Positions 1 through 10,500 of a stretch of 64,000 nt of DNA are shown here, one piece after another. The notes below the pieces were generated by a model, which saw only the letters and a program-made list of their open reading frames with translations, did no database searches and had not been told where the DNA came from. The DNA comes from Polycyclovorans algicola TG408 (GTDB lineage: Bacteria > Pseudomonadota > Gammaproteobacteria > Nevskiales > Nevskiaceae). The position numbers and the translations under genes were made by a program. The stretch spans positions 186,001 to 250,000 of the forward strand of contig NZ_JOMH01000001.1 of assembly GCF_000711245.1 (NCBI RefSeq), read 5' to 3'. The number at the start of each line of letters is the position of its first letter. Positions within the stretch are counted from its first letter, which is position 1.

Positions 1-1731
1 GTAGCCGAGATCGAGCTGCCATTGACCGAGGTATTCAAACGCCACAGCGGCCTGGACTTGCTTACGGCCTTCAACATAGTTGCCCAACGGCGATGGGGTG
101 ATGCCGTTGACGTCGTGGTCGAAGCGCAGCGACGGACGCATGGCGAAGCGCCCGAATACGTTGCTGTAATTGGCCTGCAACGCGATGCGGTAGCCCCACG
201 AACTGGTCGATGCGAACTGGCCCTGCTCTGCCGGCAGCCCCTGACTGGCAGCGACGGTGGCATTGCCCGGCAGCGGCGTGCCCGGTGCCTCGTAACGCAG
301 CTCGGCATTTTCGGGCAGGCCGTGGGCGATGGTGGCGCCGACCTCGGTAACCAACAGCACACTGTCGGCGCCCGGCATCAAGCCGGGTGGAAACTGTTTC
401 AGCGCAGAGGCGTTGAAATTGCTCACGTCGTGACGCCGCCAGCCGCGAATGTACTGATTGCCCAACGAGGTCGGGAACGGCACATTACCGCCCGGCGTGA
501 TCTGGTTCGGGGCACCCAGACCGGAGAGCAGCAACTCAACGTCGTCAAGCTGCAGCGGCTGGTCCACCTTCATGCTGTATTCGCCCTGCACCGCGCTGCC
601 GAACGGGCCGGGCAATGAGAACGAGGCACCGTACATCTGGATGTCTTCGGGGTACTCGATAATGTAAGCCGAAGACTGGGTGCCGGCGGTGCCATCCGTG
701 CGCGAAATGGCCGAAATCAGCGGCAGACGGCTGTGATAGTTGGTGGCGTACACGCCCAAGGAGGTGCCACCCAAGGCGTCGGTGTAGTAGTGCATGGCGC
801 CGCCGTACTGGCCGCTGTCCGAAGGCTCGCGATCGGCTGAACGCGGAATCGAACTGCCAAACGGCACGCAGTTGGCGCCTGCTGCCGGCGGGGCATCACA
901 GCCTGTCAGTGCCGGTGAATTCTCGGTCACCCGGCCAAAACCGATGTTGGCGCGGGTGCCGCCTTCGCCGACAAAATCATTGGTCGAGAAAAAGGTGCCC
1001 GACGCGAACGGCACGGTTTTTTCCCATTCCAGTTGGTAGAAGCCCTCGACCCGGATGCTTTGCGTCAGGTCCATCGACACCCACACCTTGTTGGCCGGAA
1101 TGAACACTTCCTCCAGGTCGGCACCCGGCACGCCGGCGCGGTTGGCGTTGGCGGCCAGAATGGCGTTAAGGCCGTTCTGGATAAAGGTGGATTCACCCCA
1201 GTTGATGACCTGCCGGCCGAGACGCCACGCCAACGGCCGGCCGAACACGTCGAACCCGGAGCTGAGGTGCAGGTCGAGCAACTCGGCGTACCGGCCAACT
1301 GAACCGCGCACGTCAGCCTCTTTACGGTCCAGTTCGGCGAGGCTGGCCTCGCGGCCGGGCCCGTAGTCGGACCTGCGGAAATTTTCGCCCTGCAGGTTCA
1401 CCAGATCGGCGCCAAAGCCGCCGCGGGCAAACAGCGTGAAGGCGCCGTAGTCCATCGTCAGGTTGGTGAGTAATTTGACCGGTGCCGAGACCAGGTCACC
1501 CGCGCTGTCGAACTCTTTGTTGGCGTCATCGGAGTTGGTCGAAAACGCGGTCCCGCCGTTGGCAATGGCCAACAGATTCGACTGCGGGCCTTGTGTGCGG
1601 ACTGCGACGCCCGCCGAGATGCGGTTGTCGATCGAACCGCGGACCTCGCCCCACTCGAAACTGGTCGCCATTGCGGCGGGTGACGCGGCCGCAAACGTCG
1701 CTGCTGCCGCACAAGCAATCACTGATTTCAT
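1..1731 (-). CDS. DUF1302-family outer-membrane beta-barrel protein (3' end beyond window)
   Basis: The frame is open from an ATG at 1731 down to base 1, about 577 codons, so the C-terminus lies outside the window. The start MKSVIACAAAATFAAASPAA is a Sec signal peptide with likely cleavage at AMA. The mature part has alternating amphipathic beta-rich segments and aromatic/Gly patterns (TMDYGAFTLFARGGFG) typical of DUF1302 barrels of 500-600 residues. A GAGGA Shine-Dalgarno sits just upstream. Only 47 bp separate it from the upstream lipase-like lipoprotein gene, so the two are probably cotranscribed. The family is poorly characterised and often lies beside lipase or RND genes in hydrocarbon- or steroid-associated gammaproteobacteria; transport of hydrophobic substrate is inference. 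Family call by eye. Confidence 0.75.
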   Translation of the reverse strand, partial: MKSVIACAAAATFAAASPAAMATSFEWGEVRGSIDNRISAGVAVRTQGPQSNLLAIANGGTAFSTNSDDANKEFDSAGDLVSAPVKLLTNLTMDYGAFTLFARGGFGADLVNLQGENFRRSDYGPGREASLAELDRKEADVRGSVGRYAELLDLHLSSGFDVFGRPLAWRLGRQVINWGESTFIQNGLNAILAANANRAGVPGADLEEVFIPANKVWVSMDLTQSIRVEGFYQLEWEKTVPFASGTFFSTNDFVGEGGTRANIGFGRVTENSPALTGCDAPPAAGANCVPFGSSIPRSADREPSDSGQYGGAMHYYTDALGGTSLGVYATNYHSRLPLISAISRTDGTAGTQSSAYIIEYPEDIQMYGASFSLPGPFGSAVQGEYSMKVDQPLQLDDVELLLSGLGAPNQITPGGNVPFPTSLGNQYIRGWRRHDVSNFNASALKQFPPGLMPGADSVLLVTEVGATIAHGLPENAELRYEAPGTPLPGNATVAASQGLPAEQGQFASTSSWGYRIALQANYSNVFGRFAMRPSLRFDHDVNGITPSPLGNYVEGRKQVQAAVAFEYLGQWQLDLGY

Positions 1732-1778
1732 GATCCGATCCTCGAGAGTGGGGGCGTGCTGTGCATTGGGATGGAGGC

Positions 1779-3989
1779 TCATTGGCAGTTCCCTCCCACT
1801 GGCAGACACGTGCCCTGACTGCCGAGGAAGTTGGCGATCTGGCGCTGGATTTCCTGGGTGGTGGCGGCCGAGGCGGCGGGACTCAGGATGGAGCCGTGAT
1901 CCCCTTCGGTGAACCGCACGCCCACCTTCAGGCCCTCGGGATCGAGCAGCACATCGGCTTCGGCCAGCGGCGGCGTGATGGCATCAAGAATGTCGAGCCC
2001 CAGCAGGCGCATCAGCGGGGTCGAGCCGGAGATACGGCCTTCAAGCGTGACCCGGTCCAGCGTGTCAGTCGCGTCCGGGGTACGTGGCACCGCGTTGGGC
2101 ACGACCAGGTCATCAAGGACCTCAACGAAGTGAATGGCTCGATCAGCAGACGCCGCAGCCGCGTAATTGGCCGGGTCGCCGTCGTCGACAAGATGTTGCG
2201 CAAAGCGCAGGAACGTTTCGTAGGTGTCGGTGCCCTCCATGACACCGTTCGCGGCAAGGCCGGCCGCAATACGCGGACCAAAGCTCTTGGAGCCGTCGAG
2301 CAACTTGCCGATACCGCTACCGCTCATGGCGATGGTCGAAGCGCCGAAGCTGTCGTCGACCCCCAAGGCTGTGGTCCCGACAATACCGCCCAGCGAATGA
2401 CCGACCAGGTGAATGCGGTCCGGGTTGATGTCAGGGGTCGCAGGGTCGCCATCGAAGTCCAGTGCTGACACCGAGCGGGACAGGTGCACCAGGTCAATCG
2501 CGGCTTGCCGAAGGTTGTCGCGGCTGGTGATGAGGCTGGGGATGTTGATGAAATGCGTCCCGCTGGGGTCGGTGCTGCCATCGGGTCCCGGGGCGGTGGT
2601 CGCGTTATCCACCAGATCGAGCAGGAAGGTGCGCTCGGTCGTCCCCTGCACCGCCAGCGGATGGCCCGCAGGCAAGCCGTGCAAGGGCAAGTCAATGGCC
2701 ACGGTGACGAGCCCCGCAGCCGCCATCGCCGGCGCGAGCGCCAGCATCTGTGAGCGGTTGCCGGTGATGCCGTGCTGGAAAATCACCACCGGCCAGCCTT
2801 CGGCCGGTTGCGTCATGCCACTGTTGGCGTTGGGCACGGTAACCAGCATCGGCACGTTCTCGACGCTGCGCTCGATCGGCATCGGGAAGCAGGTGGTGGT
2901 CGATTCGCTGGGAGTGAAATTGCTGCCCTGCGGCGGCTGCACGAAGGCGCCGCACGGCACCTGGCCCAAAAAGCTGGCGGCGACGTCCGGCCGAGTCGGG
3001 TCGGCCTGCCAGGGACTGCCCAACGGCGCGGGGTCCTGCGGGCTGGCGCCGCTGGCAAGGTAGTAGGGCAACTGCAGACTGCCGACGCGCACATCGGCCA
3101 CCGGGGGCACGGCCGGATTCTGCAGGGCTTGGTCGACAGTCAGTCCGGTCGGGAAGCTGGCGATGGTTTGCGCGGTCGCTTCGTCTGCCATCAGATTCAA
3201 CGTTTTGCCAGCCGACTGGGTGGTCACAGTCCACGCGAGGACGATGTTCTCTTCGGTCAGTCCGAGCGTGCTTGCAGTGGCCGCAATCAGACCCTCGACT
3301 GCCGGGCGAATCAGCTGGCTGCGAAGAGCCTCAAGTGTCGCTTTTTGGGTGGCATTGAGCCCGTTGATGAAGGCGTCGGTCTGTTCAGCGACCGGGGTGT
3401 CACGACGCACCACACGGAACTGCGAGGATGCAACGGCCGCATTGCCGTCGAGGTCACGCACACCATCAGTGACCGCAATCAGATAGCGGGTCGATGGCTT
3501 CAACGGTTTGAGAGGGTGAATGATGACGCGTGAGCGCACGGCATTGACTGGCAATGGATCCGGCAGGCCGGCAACCGGAGAAGTGGCGGGGTAATCAGAC
3601 AGCGTGTAATCCACGCCCGGCGCCAGCGGTGTGCCGGTGCTGGTGTCGATGATCAATAAGCCGCCTTGCAGCGCGGTGTCGAGGTCAATGAACCCCAGAA
3701 AATCAGTGAACAGGTTGGCGGTGGTCGAGAAGCCGTCGGTGAGGTTGGCATCGTTGACGAACGGCGCACCCGCCGGATTCGGGATGTTGAGCGTCGGGTC
3801 GGTAAAACCCGAAAACAGCCCATCGAACGGGAACGGGATGGTCGCCTGGGCGCTCGCCGAGGCGGGGGCCGGTTCAAACAGCGAAATGAAGTTGCTCGAC
3901 GCAAGCCCGCCGTCTTCTTCAGGTTCAGTGGTGTCGCAGGCAGACAGACCCGCTGCCAGCAGCAGGGCCCACAAGGGCGCGTATCGCAT
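1779..3989 (-). CDS. Surface lipoprotein with bacterial lipase N-terminal and alpha/beta-hydrolase domains (VolA-like)
   Basis: A 736-residue lipoprotein. The lipobox is LSAC with Cys18 when the ATG at 3989 is used. That start is preferred over an in-frame ATG 15 bp upstream because AGGAG lies seven bases before it. Residues ~30-390 carry IPFPFDGLFSG..DPTLNIP and Ig-like segments typical of the Lipase_bact_N/VolA family. The hydrolase part follows: oxyanion-region FQHGITGNR (~405), nucleophile elbow GHSLGG (Ser ~532), an acidic VLDDLVVP segment and a C-terminal GDHGS histidine. VolA of Vibrio is a surface lysophospholipase supplying fatty acids; a comparable (phospho)lipid or ester hydrolase role is inference. 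It is the first gene of an operon with the DUF1302 barrel, which suggests hydrolysis outside and uptake through the barrel. Confidence 0.8.
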   Translation of the reverse strand: MRYAPLWALLLAAGLSACDTTEPEEDGGLASSNFISLFEPAPASASAQATIPFPFDGLFSGFTDPTLNIPNPAGAPFVNDANLTDGFSTTANLFTDFLGFIDLDTALQGGLLIIDTSTGTPLAPGVDYTLSDYPATSPVAGLPDPLPVNAVRSRVIIHPLKPLKPSTRYLIAVTDGVRDLDGNAAVASSQFRVVRRDTPVAEQTDAFINGLNATQKATLEALRSQLIRPAVEGLIAATASTLGLTEENIVLAWTVTTQSAGKTLNLMADEATAQTIASFPTGLTVDQALQNPAVPPVADVRVGSLQLPYYLASGASPQDPAPLGSPWQADPTRPDVAASFLGQVPCGAFVQPPQGSNFTPSESTTTCFPMPIERSVENVPMLVTVPNANSGMTQPAEGWPVVIFQHGITGNRSQMLALAPAMAAAGLVTVAIDLPLHGLPAGHPLAVQGTTERTFLLDLVDNATTAPGPDGSTDPSGTHFINIPSLITSRDNLRQAAIDLVHLSRSVSALDFDGDPATPDINPDRIHLVGHSLGGIVGTTALGVDDSFGASTIAMSGSGIGKLLDGSKSFGPRIAAGLAANGVMEGTDTYETFLRFAQHLVDDGDPANYAAAASADRAIHFVEVLDDLVVPNAVPRTPDATDTLDRVTLEGRISGSTPLMRLLGLDILDAITPPLAEADVLLDPEGLKVGVRFTEGDHGSILSPAASAATTQEIQRQIANFLGSQGTCLPVGGNCQ

Positions 3990-4250
3990 CTTGGATCTCC
4001 TCATCGGCGGAGCCGGTCGTTGCCGGACCCCGTAGTTGTTTTCTCATCTTCCTGCAGTCAGGCCGAAGAACCGTCCGAACCCGGGGTCGCCGGGAAACGG
4101 TACTTCTGCCAGACGCAGCCAGATACTAGCGCGTCCGAGCGCCACGACAAGCCGGTCACGCCCCGGCGATGCGCGTCGGGATGACCGTTCGTCGCACCGG
4201 GCGCTTTTCGTCGCGACAGCTGCTGTTTTTTTAGACAAATTGGGCCAGAT

Positions 4251-5729
4251 TTACCTGCCGACAATCAGTCGAAGCGGCATACGTCGGCGCAGGACGTCTG
4301 CCTCGCTGCGCGCCATTTCATGTGACTGCGCGAGTGCCACCTCGGCACGAATGAACGGCGCGTCGGGGTGAACCCGTTGCGCGAGGCCACGGTCGCCTTC
4401 AATCAGCGTCAGCAAGGCCTCGACGCCGGTGCCATGGCGCAGGGCGCAGGTGTGTGCGGCGTGGGCATCGACGCCGGCCACCAACAGCTCCGCGCGGGCC
4501 GAGCCCAGCCACACCGCGAATGGCAAAGTCGGCGTTCCCGGCAGCGGTGTGACATCGGTTTGGCTCGCCCGGTCATGGCCCAGCCGCTGGGCAATGTCGT
4601 CAACAATGCCCACAGCGTCGCAGCGGGCCGTGGTGTACTTGCCGCCCACGCTCACCCAAACATTGGGCTGCGGCTCGATCACCGCGAACTCGCGACTGAC
4701 CGCCGACAACGACGCAGCATCGGCCTTCTGCAACGTCCGTGTACCGGCAAATGCACTGATGACGTCCCCTCGCGACCAGCCCAGACCGGGCATGGCGGTG
4801 GCCACGGCACGCAACAGGTAGTGAATTTCTTCTTCGGTTGGCGTGGCGTCTTCAACCCGGCTGATGGTCTGCTCGGTGGTGCCGACCAAGGTCCGCCTGT
4901 ACCAGGGAATGACGAAAAACACGCGGCTGTCTTCAGCGGTGAGCAGGAAAGCCTGGGTCACGCCGGGAATCTCAGGCATGACGATGTGCGTGCCCTTGAT
5001 CAGCTCGACCTCGGGAGCGCTGTCGCCCATCAGGCGTAGCGCCCAGGGTCCGGCGGCATTGAGCACCGCGCGTGTCTTGATGGTGAAGGTTTCGCCGTCG
5101 GCCTCGGCGCGCACCTCGGGCGACTCACCCGCATCGATCGACAGCGCGCGGACGCCGTTGGCGCAGACCGCCCCGTGGCCGTGCGCAGCGGCGGCCACCA
5201 CCAGGGTCATGCGCGCATCGTCTTCCTGGCAGTCGCCGTAGCGGAAGGCGCCCACCAACCCGTCGCCTTGCAGAAACGGAAAGTCTTGCCGCACCCGCTT
5301 GGGCCGGTAATAGCGGTGCCGGCGCACCGGCGGCGACAGGCCGGCCATCAGGTCATAGAGCGTCAGGCCGCAGGACAGCATGAACGGCTGCGCGCGGCTG
5401 GCCTTGAACACCGGCAGCATGAAGTCCAGCGGTCGCACCAGATGCGGGGCAATGCGGCTCAGCACGCGCCGCTCGCGCAGCGAGTGCTGCACCAGTCCGA
5501 ACTTGTAATGCTCCAGGTAGCGAAGGCCACCGTGGATGAGTTTGCTGGACGACTGCGACGTGCCGGCGCCCCAGTCGGTCTGCTCGATGAGCGCGACGCT
5601 GAGGCCGCGCTGCGCCGCGTCCAGCGCCGCCCATGCGCCATAAATGCCGCCGCCAATGACCAGCAGATCGAATGATGTTGCCCGCAGGCCGGCCACGTCA
5701 CGGACGAAAGGAAATGCAGAACGAATCAC
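4251..5729 (-). CDS. glpD: FAD-dependent glycerol-3-phosphate dehydrogenase
   Basis: 492 residues, the usual length for aerobic GlpD, which oxidises sn-glycerol-3-phosphate to dihydroxyacetone phosphate and feeds electrons to quinone at the inner membrane. The dinucleotide motif GGGIYG lies at residues 26-31, followed by the family signatures GTSQSSSKLIHGGLRYLE and SRVFFVIPWYRRTLVGTTE. The C-terminal DAO_C domain contains GGKYTTAR. It starts 5 bp after the stop of the hydrolase gene upstream and is the last gene of a three-gene minus-strand operon. No glpF, glpK or glpR is nearby. Because its partners are a hydrolase and a lipoprotein, it may serve lipid turnover rather than free glycerol uptake (inference). 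Family call firm; exact gene identity very likely. Confidence 0.9.
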   Translation of the reverse strand: MIRSAFPFVRDVAGLRATSFDLLVIGGGIYGAWAALDAAQRGLSVALIEQTDWGAGTSQSSSKLIHGGLRYLEHYKFGLVQHSLRERRVLSRIAPHLVRPLDFMLPVFKASRAQPFMLSCGLTLYDLMAGLSPPVRRHRYYRPKRVRQDFPFLQGDGLVGAFRYGDCQEDDARMTLVVAAAAHGHGAVCANGVRALSIDAGESPEVRAEADGETFTIKTRAVLNAAGPWALRLMGDSAPEVELIKGTHIVMPEIPGVTQAFLLTAEDSRVFFVIPWYRRTLVGTTEQTISRVEDATPTEEEIHYLLRAVATAMPGLGWSRGDVISAFAGTRTLQKADAASLSAVSREFAVIEPQPNVWVSVGGKYTTARCDAVGIVDDIAQRLGHDRASQTDVTPLPGTPTLPFAVWLGSARAELLVAGVDAHAAHTCALRHGTGVEALLTLIEGDRGLAQRVHPDAPFIRAEVALAQSHEMARSEADVLRRRMPLRLIVGR

Positions 5730-5734
5730 AGGGG

Positions 5735-6631
5735 TCAGGGCCGGTCAGCGATGGATTTGAGGAAAGCACGAATGAGGCCAGCAGTGGCCTCGGGCGCATC
5801 CCAGTGGAGCATGTGGCCGGCTTCGGGCAGGGTCTGCACCTCGCACTTGGCCGCCTTGGAGAACGCCGCATAACGGCGCGGGCGCTCGGATTGCTCGCCC
5901 GCACTGTGAAACACCGAGCGGCCGGCCTCAATGAACAGCACCGGCGCGGTGACTTCAGCCCACACGGCCTCGCTCTCGGCGAGACGGTGCAGCGTCGGCA
6001 TGTTGTGCAGGTGCTTGGGGTCGGCCAGCAGACGAATCTGCCCATCGTCATCGGCTGCGCCCCAACTGTGGGCGACGAAAAGCGCCCAGGCGTCGTCGAG
6101 CTGCGGATGCTGCGCCTTGACCCGCTGCGCCAGCGTTTCAAAGTTGGCGTAACGCTTCGGCGGGCGCGGCTTGGCCACCTGTTGCAGCCAGCGCCGATAC
6201 TGCTTCGGGGCCTTGCTGGCCGGCGAATCCGGCAGCAGCAGCCCATCCAGCAGCACGAGGCTGCGCGCCTTCTCGGGCTGCGCACCGGCGTACAGGCTCA
6301 ACACCTGCGCGCCCATGCTGTGGCCAACAAAATGCAGGTGCTCAGGCGCACCTAGGGCGGTCAACAGCGCGTCGACATCAGCCAGGTAATTGGGAAACCA
6401 GTAGCCGTCCGCGGGCCAACCGCTGAGGCCGGTGCCACGCCAGTCCGGCGACACGACGTAATGGTCTTCAAGCAGGCCGGCGACCAGCGGACCAAAGCTC
6501 GCCGAGCAGTCGAGCCATCCGGTGCCCAGCAGCAGCCAGGGCCGGGCAGGATCACCCCAGCAGCGGACGTGGTGGCGGAGGCCACGGAGCTCGAAAAACC
6601 GGGACTGGCTGTCAGGCGGACGAATCATCAT
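5735..6631 (-). CDS. Alpha/beta hydrolase
   Basis: 298 residues with an alpha/beta-hydrolase fold. Visible elements are the early strand LLLGTGWLDCSASFGPLV, the SPDWRGTGLSGWP loop, the nucleophile elbow GHSMGAQ (Ser ~105), a VLFIEAGRSVF acid strand and the C-terminal catalytic His in PEAGHMLHWD. No signal peptide, so probably cytoplasmic. The ATG overlaps the stop of the upstream lipoprotein gene by 4 bp (ATGA), and glpD follows after 5 bp, so translation is coupled. The substrate cannot be read from sequence; an esterase or lipase-type activity releasing glycerol derivatives would fit the glpD neighbour but is inference. Confidence 0.85.
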   Translation of the reverse strand: MMIRPPDSQSRFFELRGLRHHVRCWGDPARPWLLLGTGWLDCSASFGPLVAGLLEDHYVVSPDWRGTGLSGWPADGYWFPNYLADVDALLTALGAPEHLHFVGHSMGAQVLSLYAGAQPEKARSLVLLDGLLLPDSPASKAPKQYRRWLQQVAKPRPPKRYANFETLAQRVKAQHPQLDDAWALFVAHSWGAADDDGQIRLLADPKHLHNMPTLHRLAESEAVWAEVTAPVLFIEAGRSVFHSAGEQSERPRRYAAFSKAAKCEVQTLPEAGHMLHWDAPEATAGLIRAFLKSIADRP

Positions 6632-7347
6632 TCTTGTGCATAGTGGCGGCCGCAGCCGCGTAGGGTTAGATCATCAAGCTGCACGGTCACGACCACCGGA
6701 AAGCGGTCGCCGCTCATCGTGTCGACGCAAGGGCCGGGCGCGACCCGGGCCATGACCTCGCGGTCCAGCGTCTCGTAACTGAGGCCGTCACTGCGGCGCC
6801 GCGCGTGCCAGATTTCTTCGTTTTGCCCCATTCGTTGCAACCGAAGACGCTTGCCATCGGCTCCGTTTTCGACGGTCAGGACCCACCCCGGCTCCTGGCC
6901 GACGGCGCGCAATTGCGCCCCATCAGCCTGCGCCTCGGCCCACGGTGGCCGGGTGTCGCTGGGGCGGCACTGCAGCGTGTCACCGTCGATGGACAGTCGG
7001 GCCTCTTCGCCCTTGCTCCAGAACTCGGTGAGGGGCGCCTCGCCCACTAGCGCGCCGCGATAGCGAGCACCCGACGCGGACGGCGAGGGTTCAAGCCAGC
7101 GGTCGCCGCCGGGTAGCGCCAATTGCAGCCGGCCTTGTCCCCCGGTTTCAAGGCGAGTTTCGATGCGCAGATCACCACATTGCCAAGCACTCGGCGAGCC
7201 GAGCGCTGGCGGCGATGCAGGATTGCCGACCGGGTTGGCCACAACCGGCGCCGTGGCATCGGCCGCTGGCCCCGGCACGTCGCGGCACGCCGACAGCCCC
7301 AGCACCATGGCCAGCCAAAGACCGCGCGCGATAAAGCCGCTTTGCAT
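6628..7347 (-). CDS. Lipoprotein with MliC-like and COG3650 domains
   Basis: About 239 residues from the ATG at 7347, which follows AGGGGGG; the preceding in-frame TTG is less likely. The lipobox is GLSAC. Residues ~55-125 resemble MliC, the membrane-bound inhibitor of C-type lysozyme: a Cys pair (WQCG..LQCR) brackets SASGARY and FWSKGEEARL. Residues ~150-235 match the COG3650-type domain, with RAVGQEPGW, a CVDTMSGDRFP motif and a terminal RGCG. MliC proteins protect periplasmic peptidoglycan from host or protist lysozyme; the role of the COG3650 part is unknown. First gene of the operon with the alpha/beta hydrolase and glpD. Confidence 0.75.
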   Translation of the reverse strand: MQSGFIARGLWLAMVLGLSACRDVPGPAADATAPVVANPVGNPASPPALGSPSAWQCGDLRIETRLETGGQGRLQLALPGGDRWLEPSPSASGARYRGALVGEAPLTEFWSKGEEARLSIDGDTLQCRPSDTRPPWAEAQADGAQLRAVGQEPGWVLTVENGADGKRLRLQRMGQNEEIWHARRRSDGLSYETLDREVMARVAPGPCVDTMSGDRFPVVVTVQLDDLTLRGCGRHYAQE

Positions 7348-7503
7348 CAACCCCCCTGAAAATGATGGACGGACGCGGCCAGCAGGTCACATCCCCGTGT
7401 CAGTATGACGGCTTGCGGGCGTCCGCTCCCGGGCATCCGCCTCGCACTCTTCAAATCTCGCTGGCACTGAACTTGCCAGCGAATTGCATCAACGGATGCC
7501 CCC

Positions 7504-10500
7504 ATGACCCTGCACGTCAAGCTGCTGCATAAAACGCGTTACGACTACGACAAGCGCGTGACGCTGTCACCGCAATTGATCCGCCTGCGCCCCGCACCGC
7601 ATGGACGCACGCCGGTGCTCGGCTACAGCCTGCGGGTGTCGCCGGACCCGCATTTCGTCAACTGGCAGCAAGACCCGTTCGGAAACTGGCAGGCCCGGGT
7701 AGTGTTCCCCGAGCCGGTCAAGCACTTCAAGGTCACCGTCGACCTAACCGCCGACATGGCGGTGATCAATCCCTTCGACTTTTTCGTTGCGCCCGAGGCC
7801 GAGGTACTGCCGTGGCAATACGATCCGCAGCTCAAGGCCGAGCTGAGCCCCTACCTGAAGCCGCAACAGCCCAACAGCACCCTGCGGCGCTTCATCAAGT
7901 CGCTGGACCTGAGCGAGCCGGGCACGATCAACCGGCTGGTCGCGATCAACCAGCAGATTCAGGGCGCCGTGCGCTACCTCATTCGCATGGAGCCCGGTGT
8001 TCAGACGCCGGCTGAAACGCTCACCCTGGGCAGCGGTTCGTGTCGCGATTCGTCGTGGCTGATGGTGCAGGTGCTACGCCACCTCGGCTTTGCGGCACGA
8101 TTCGTGTCGGGCTACCTCATCCAGTTGGTCGCCGACCAGAAATCACTGGACGGCCCCAGCGGCACCGACCTGGATTTCACCGACCTGCACGCCTGGGTTG
8201 AGGTCTACGTGCCCGGCGCCGGCTGGCTGGGACTGGATCCCACCTCGGGTCTGTTCGCGGGCGAGGGGCACATCCCGCTGTCCGCCACGCCATCGCCCGC
8301 ATCAGCCGCGCCCATCACCGGGTTGGTTGAGCCCTGCAAGGTGACCTTTGATCACGAGATGGCCGTTCAGCGTATCGCTGAAACGCCGCGCGTCACCAAG
8401 CCGTTCAGTGACGAACAGTGGGCCGCCATCGATACGGTTGGTCTGCAGGTCGATGCCGATCTGGTGGCGCAGGACGTGCGCCTTACCATGGGCGGCGAGC
8501 CCACCTTCATTTCACTCGACGACCCGCAGGGCGATGAGTGGAACACCGCCGCCGTGGGCCCCACCAAAGAGCGCCTCGCCTACAACCTCGCGCGCCGGCT
8601 GGCGCAGCGCCTGGCGCCGCAAGGCCTGCTCACCTATGGCCAGGGCAAGTGGTATCCAGGGGAGCCTCTACCGCGCTGGGCGTGGACCGTCTATTGGCGA
8701 CGTGACGGGCAACCGCTGTGGCGTCTGCCACCGAAAGATCTGCCGGGTATGGCCAACCTCGACGGTGCCCAGCGTTTGACCCATGCCATCGCCGCGCGAT
8801 TGGGTGTGAACGCCGAACATGCGATGCACGCCTATGAGGACCCGGTGGAGGCCCTGCTGCGCGAGCGACGCCTGCCGCACAACCTCGACCCCACCGACCC
8901 TCGTCTGGCCGATGCCGAGGGCCGCAAGGACGTGCTGCGCGCCTTCGAGTCCGGCCTCAACCAGCCCACCGGCATGGTGCTGCCCGTCCAGCGTTGGCAG
9001 GCCGCCGCGCGCTGGGTGAGCGAACGCTGGAAGCTGCGCGGCAAGGCGCTGATGCTGATTCCGGGCGACTCGCCCGTCGGACTGCGGCTGCCACTGGACA
9101 GCCTGCCGTGGCAACCGCCGGAAGAGCGTGAGCCGTTCATCGCGGTCGACCCCGGCGCAGTACCCACGACCTTGCCTGCAACCGACCCACGCCGCCAGCC
9201 GTTCCTGCGCGCCCAGGCGGGCGATGCGACAGTGCCTCGGGCCATGCCGCAAAGCCGCACGTCCGAGGCGGCGCTGGGCGCGCATGTCAAAAACGGCCTC
9301 GGCGAGGCCAACCATGTGCGCACCGCCCTGGTCATCGAGCCGAGGGGCGATTACCTGTTTGTGTTCATGCCGCCGGTCGAGCGCCTTGAAGACTGGCTGG
9401 ACATGCTGGCCGCCATCGAGGACGCGGCCGCCGAGTCGGCCTTGCCGGTACGCATCGAAGGCTATCCGCCGCCCACCGACCCGCGTCTGGATTCATTGAA
9501 ACTGACCCCCGATCCCGGCGTGATCGAGGCCAACATCCAGCCTGAGGCCAGTTGGACCAGCCTGCGCGACAACATTCTCGGGCTCTATGAAGATGCCCGG
9601 CTGTCACGCCTGGTGACGCAGAAATTTCTCATCGACGGTCGCGCGGTCGGCACCGGCGGTGGCAACCACATCGTCGTCGGCGGCGCGACCCCGGCAGACT
9701 CGCCGTTTCTGCGGCGGCCCGACGTGCTGGCCAGCCTGCTGCGCTATTTTCAGCACCATCCGTCGCTGAGTTACATGTTCTCGGGCCTGTTCATTGGCCC
9801 GACCTCGCAGCATCCGCGCGTCGACGAAGCCCGCGACAGCGCGCTGGCCGAACTCGAGTTGGCCCTGGCGCAACTGCCTGGCCCGGATCAATGCCCGCCG
9901 CCGTGGCGGGTCGACCGCGCGCTGCGCCACCTGCTCACCGACCTGACCGGCAACACCCACCGCGCCGAAATCTGCATCGACAAGCTGTACGCGCCCGAGT
10001 CGGTGACCGGGCGCCTGGGCCTGGTTGAGTTCCGCGGCTTTGAAATGCCACCACACCCGCACATGAGCCTGGTCACGCAACTGATGATTCGCGCACTGGT
10101 GGCGTGGTTCTGGCGCACGCCGTTCACCCGGCCACTCAAATACTGGGGCACTGCGCTGCATGACCGCTTCATGCTCGGGCACGACCTGTGGAATGACCTG
10201 GGCGAGATCGTCAGCGACCTGCGCGGCGCCGGGTATCCGTTCGAACATGAATGGTTTCGCCCACAGTACGAGTTCCGCTTTCCGCTGCACGGCACCCTGC
10301 GCATGGGCACGGCCGAAATGACCGTGCGCCACGCACTGGAACCGTGGCCGACCCTAGGCGAAGAACCGGGCGCCGGCGGCACCGCGCGCTACGTCGACTC
10401 GTCGCTGGAGCGCCTGGAAATCACGCTGCGGCACATTGACCTCGATCGTTATCAGGTGCTGTGCAATGGCGTGCCGCTGCCGCTGCGACGCACCGGGGTC

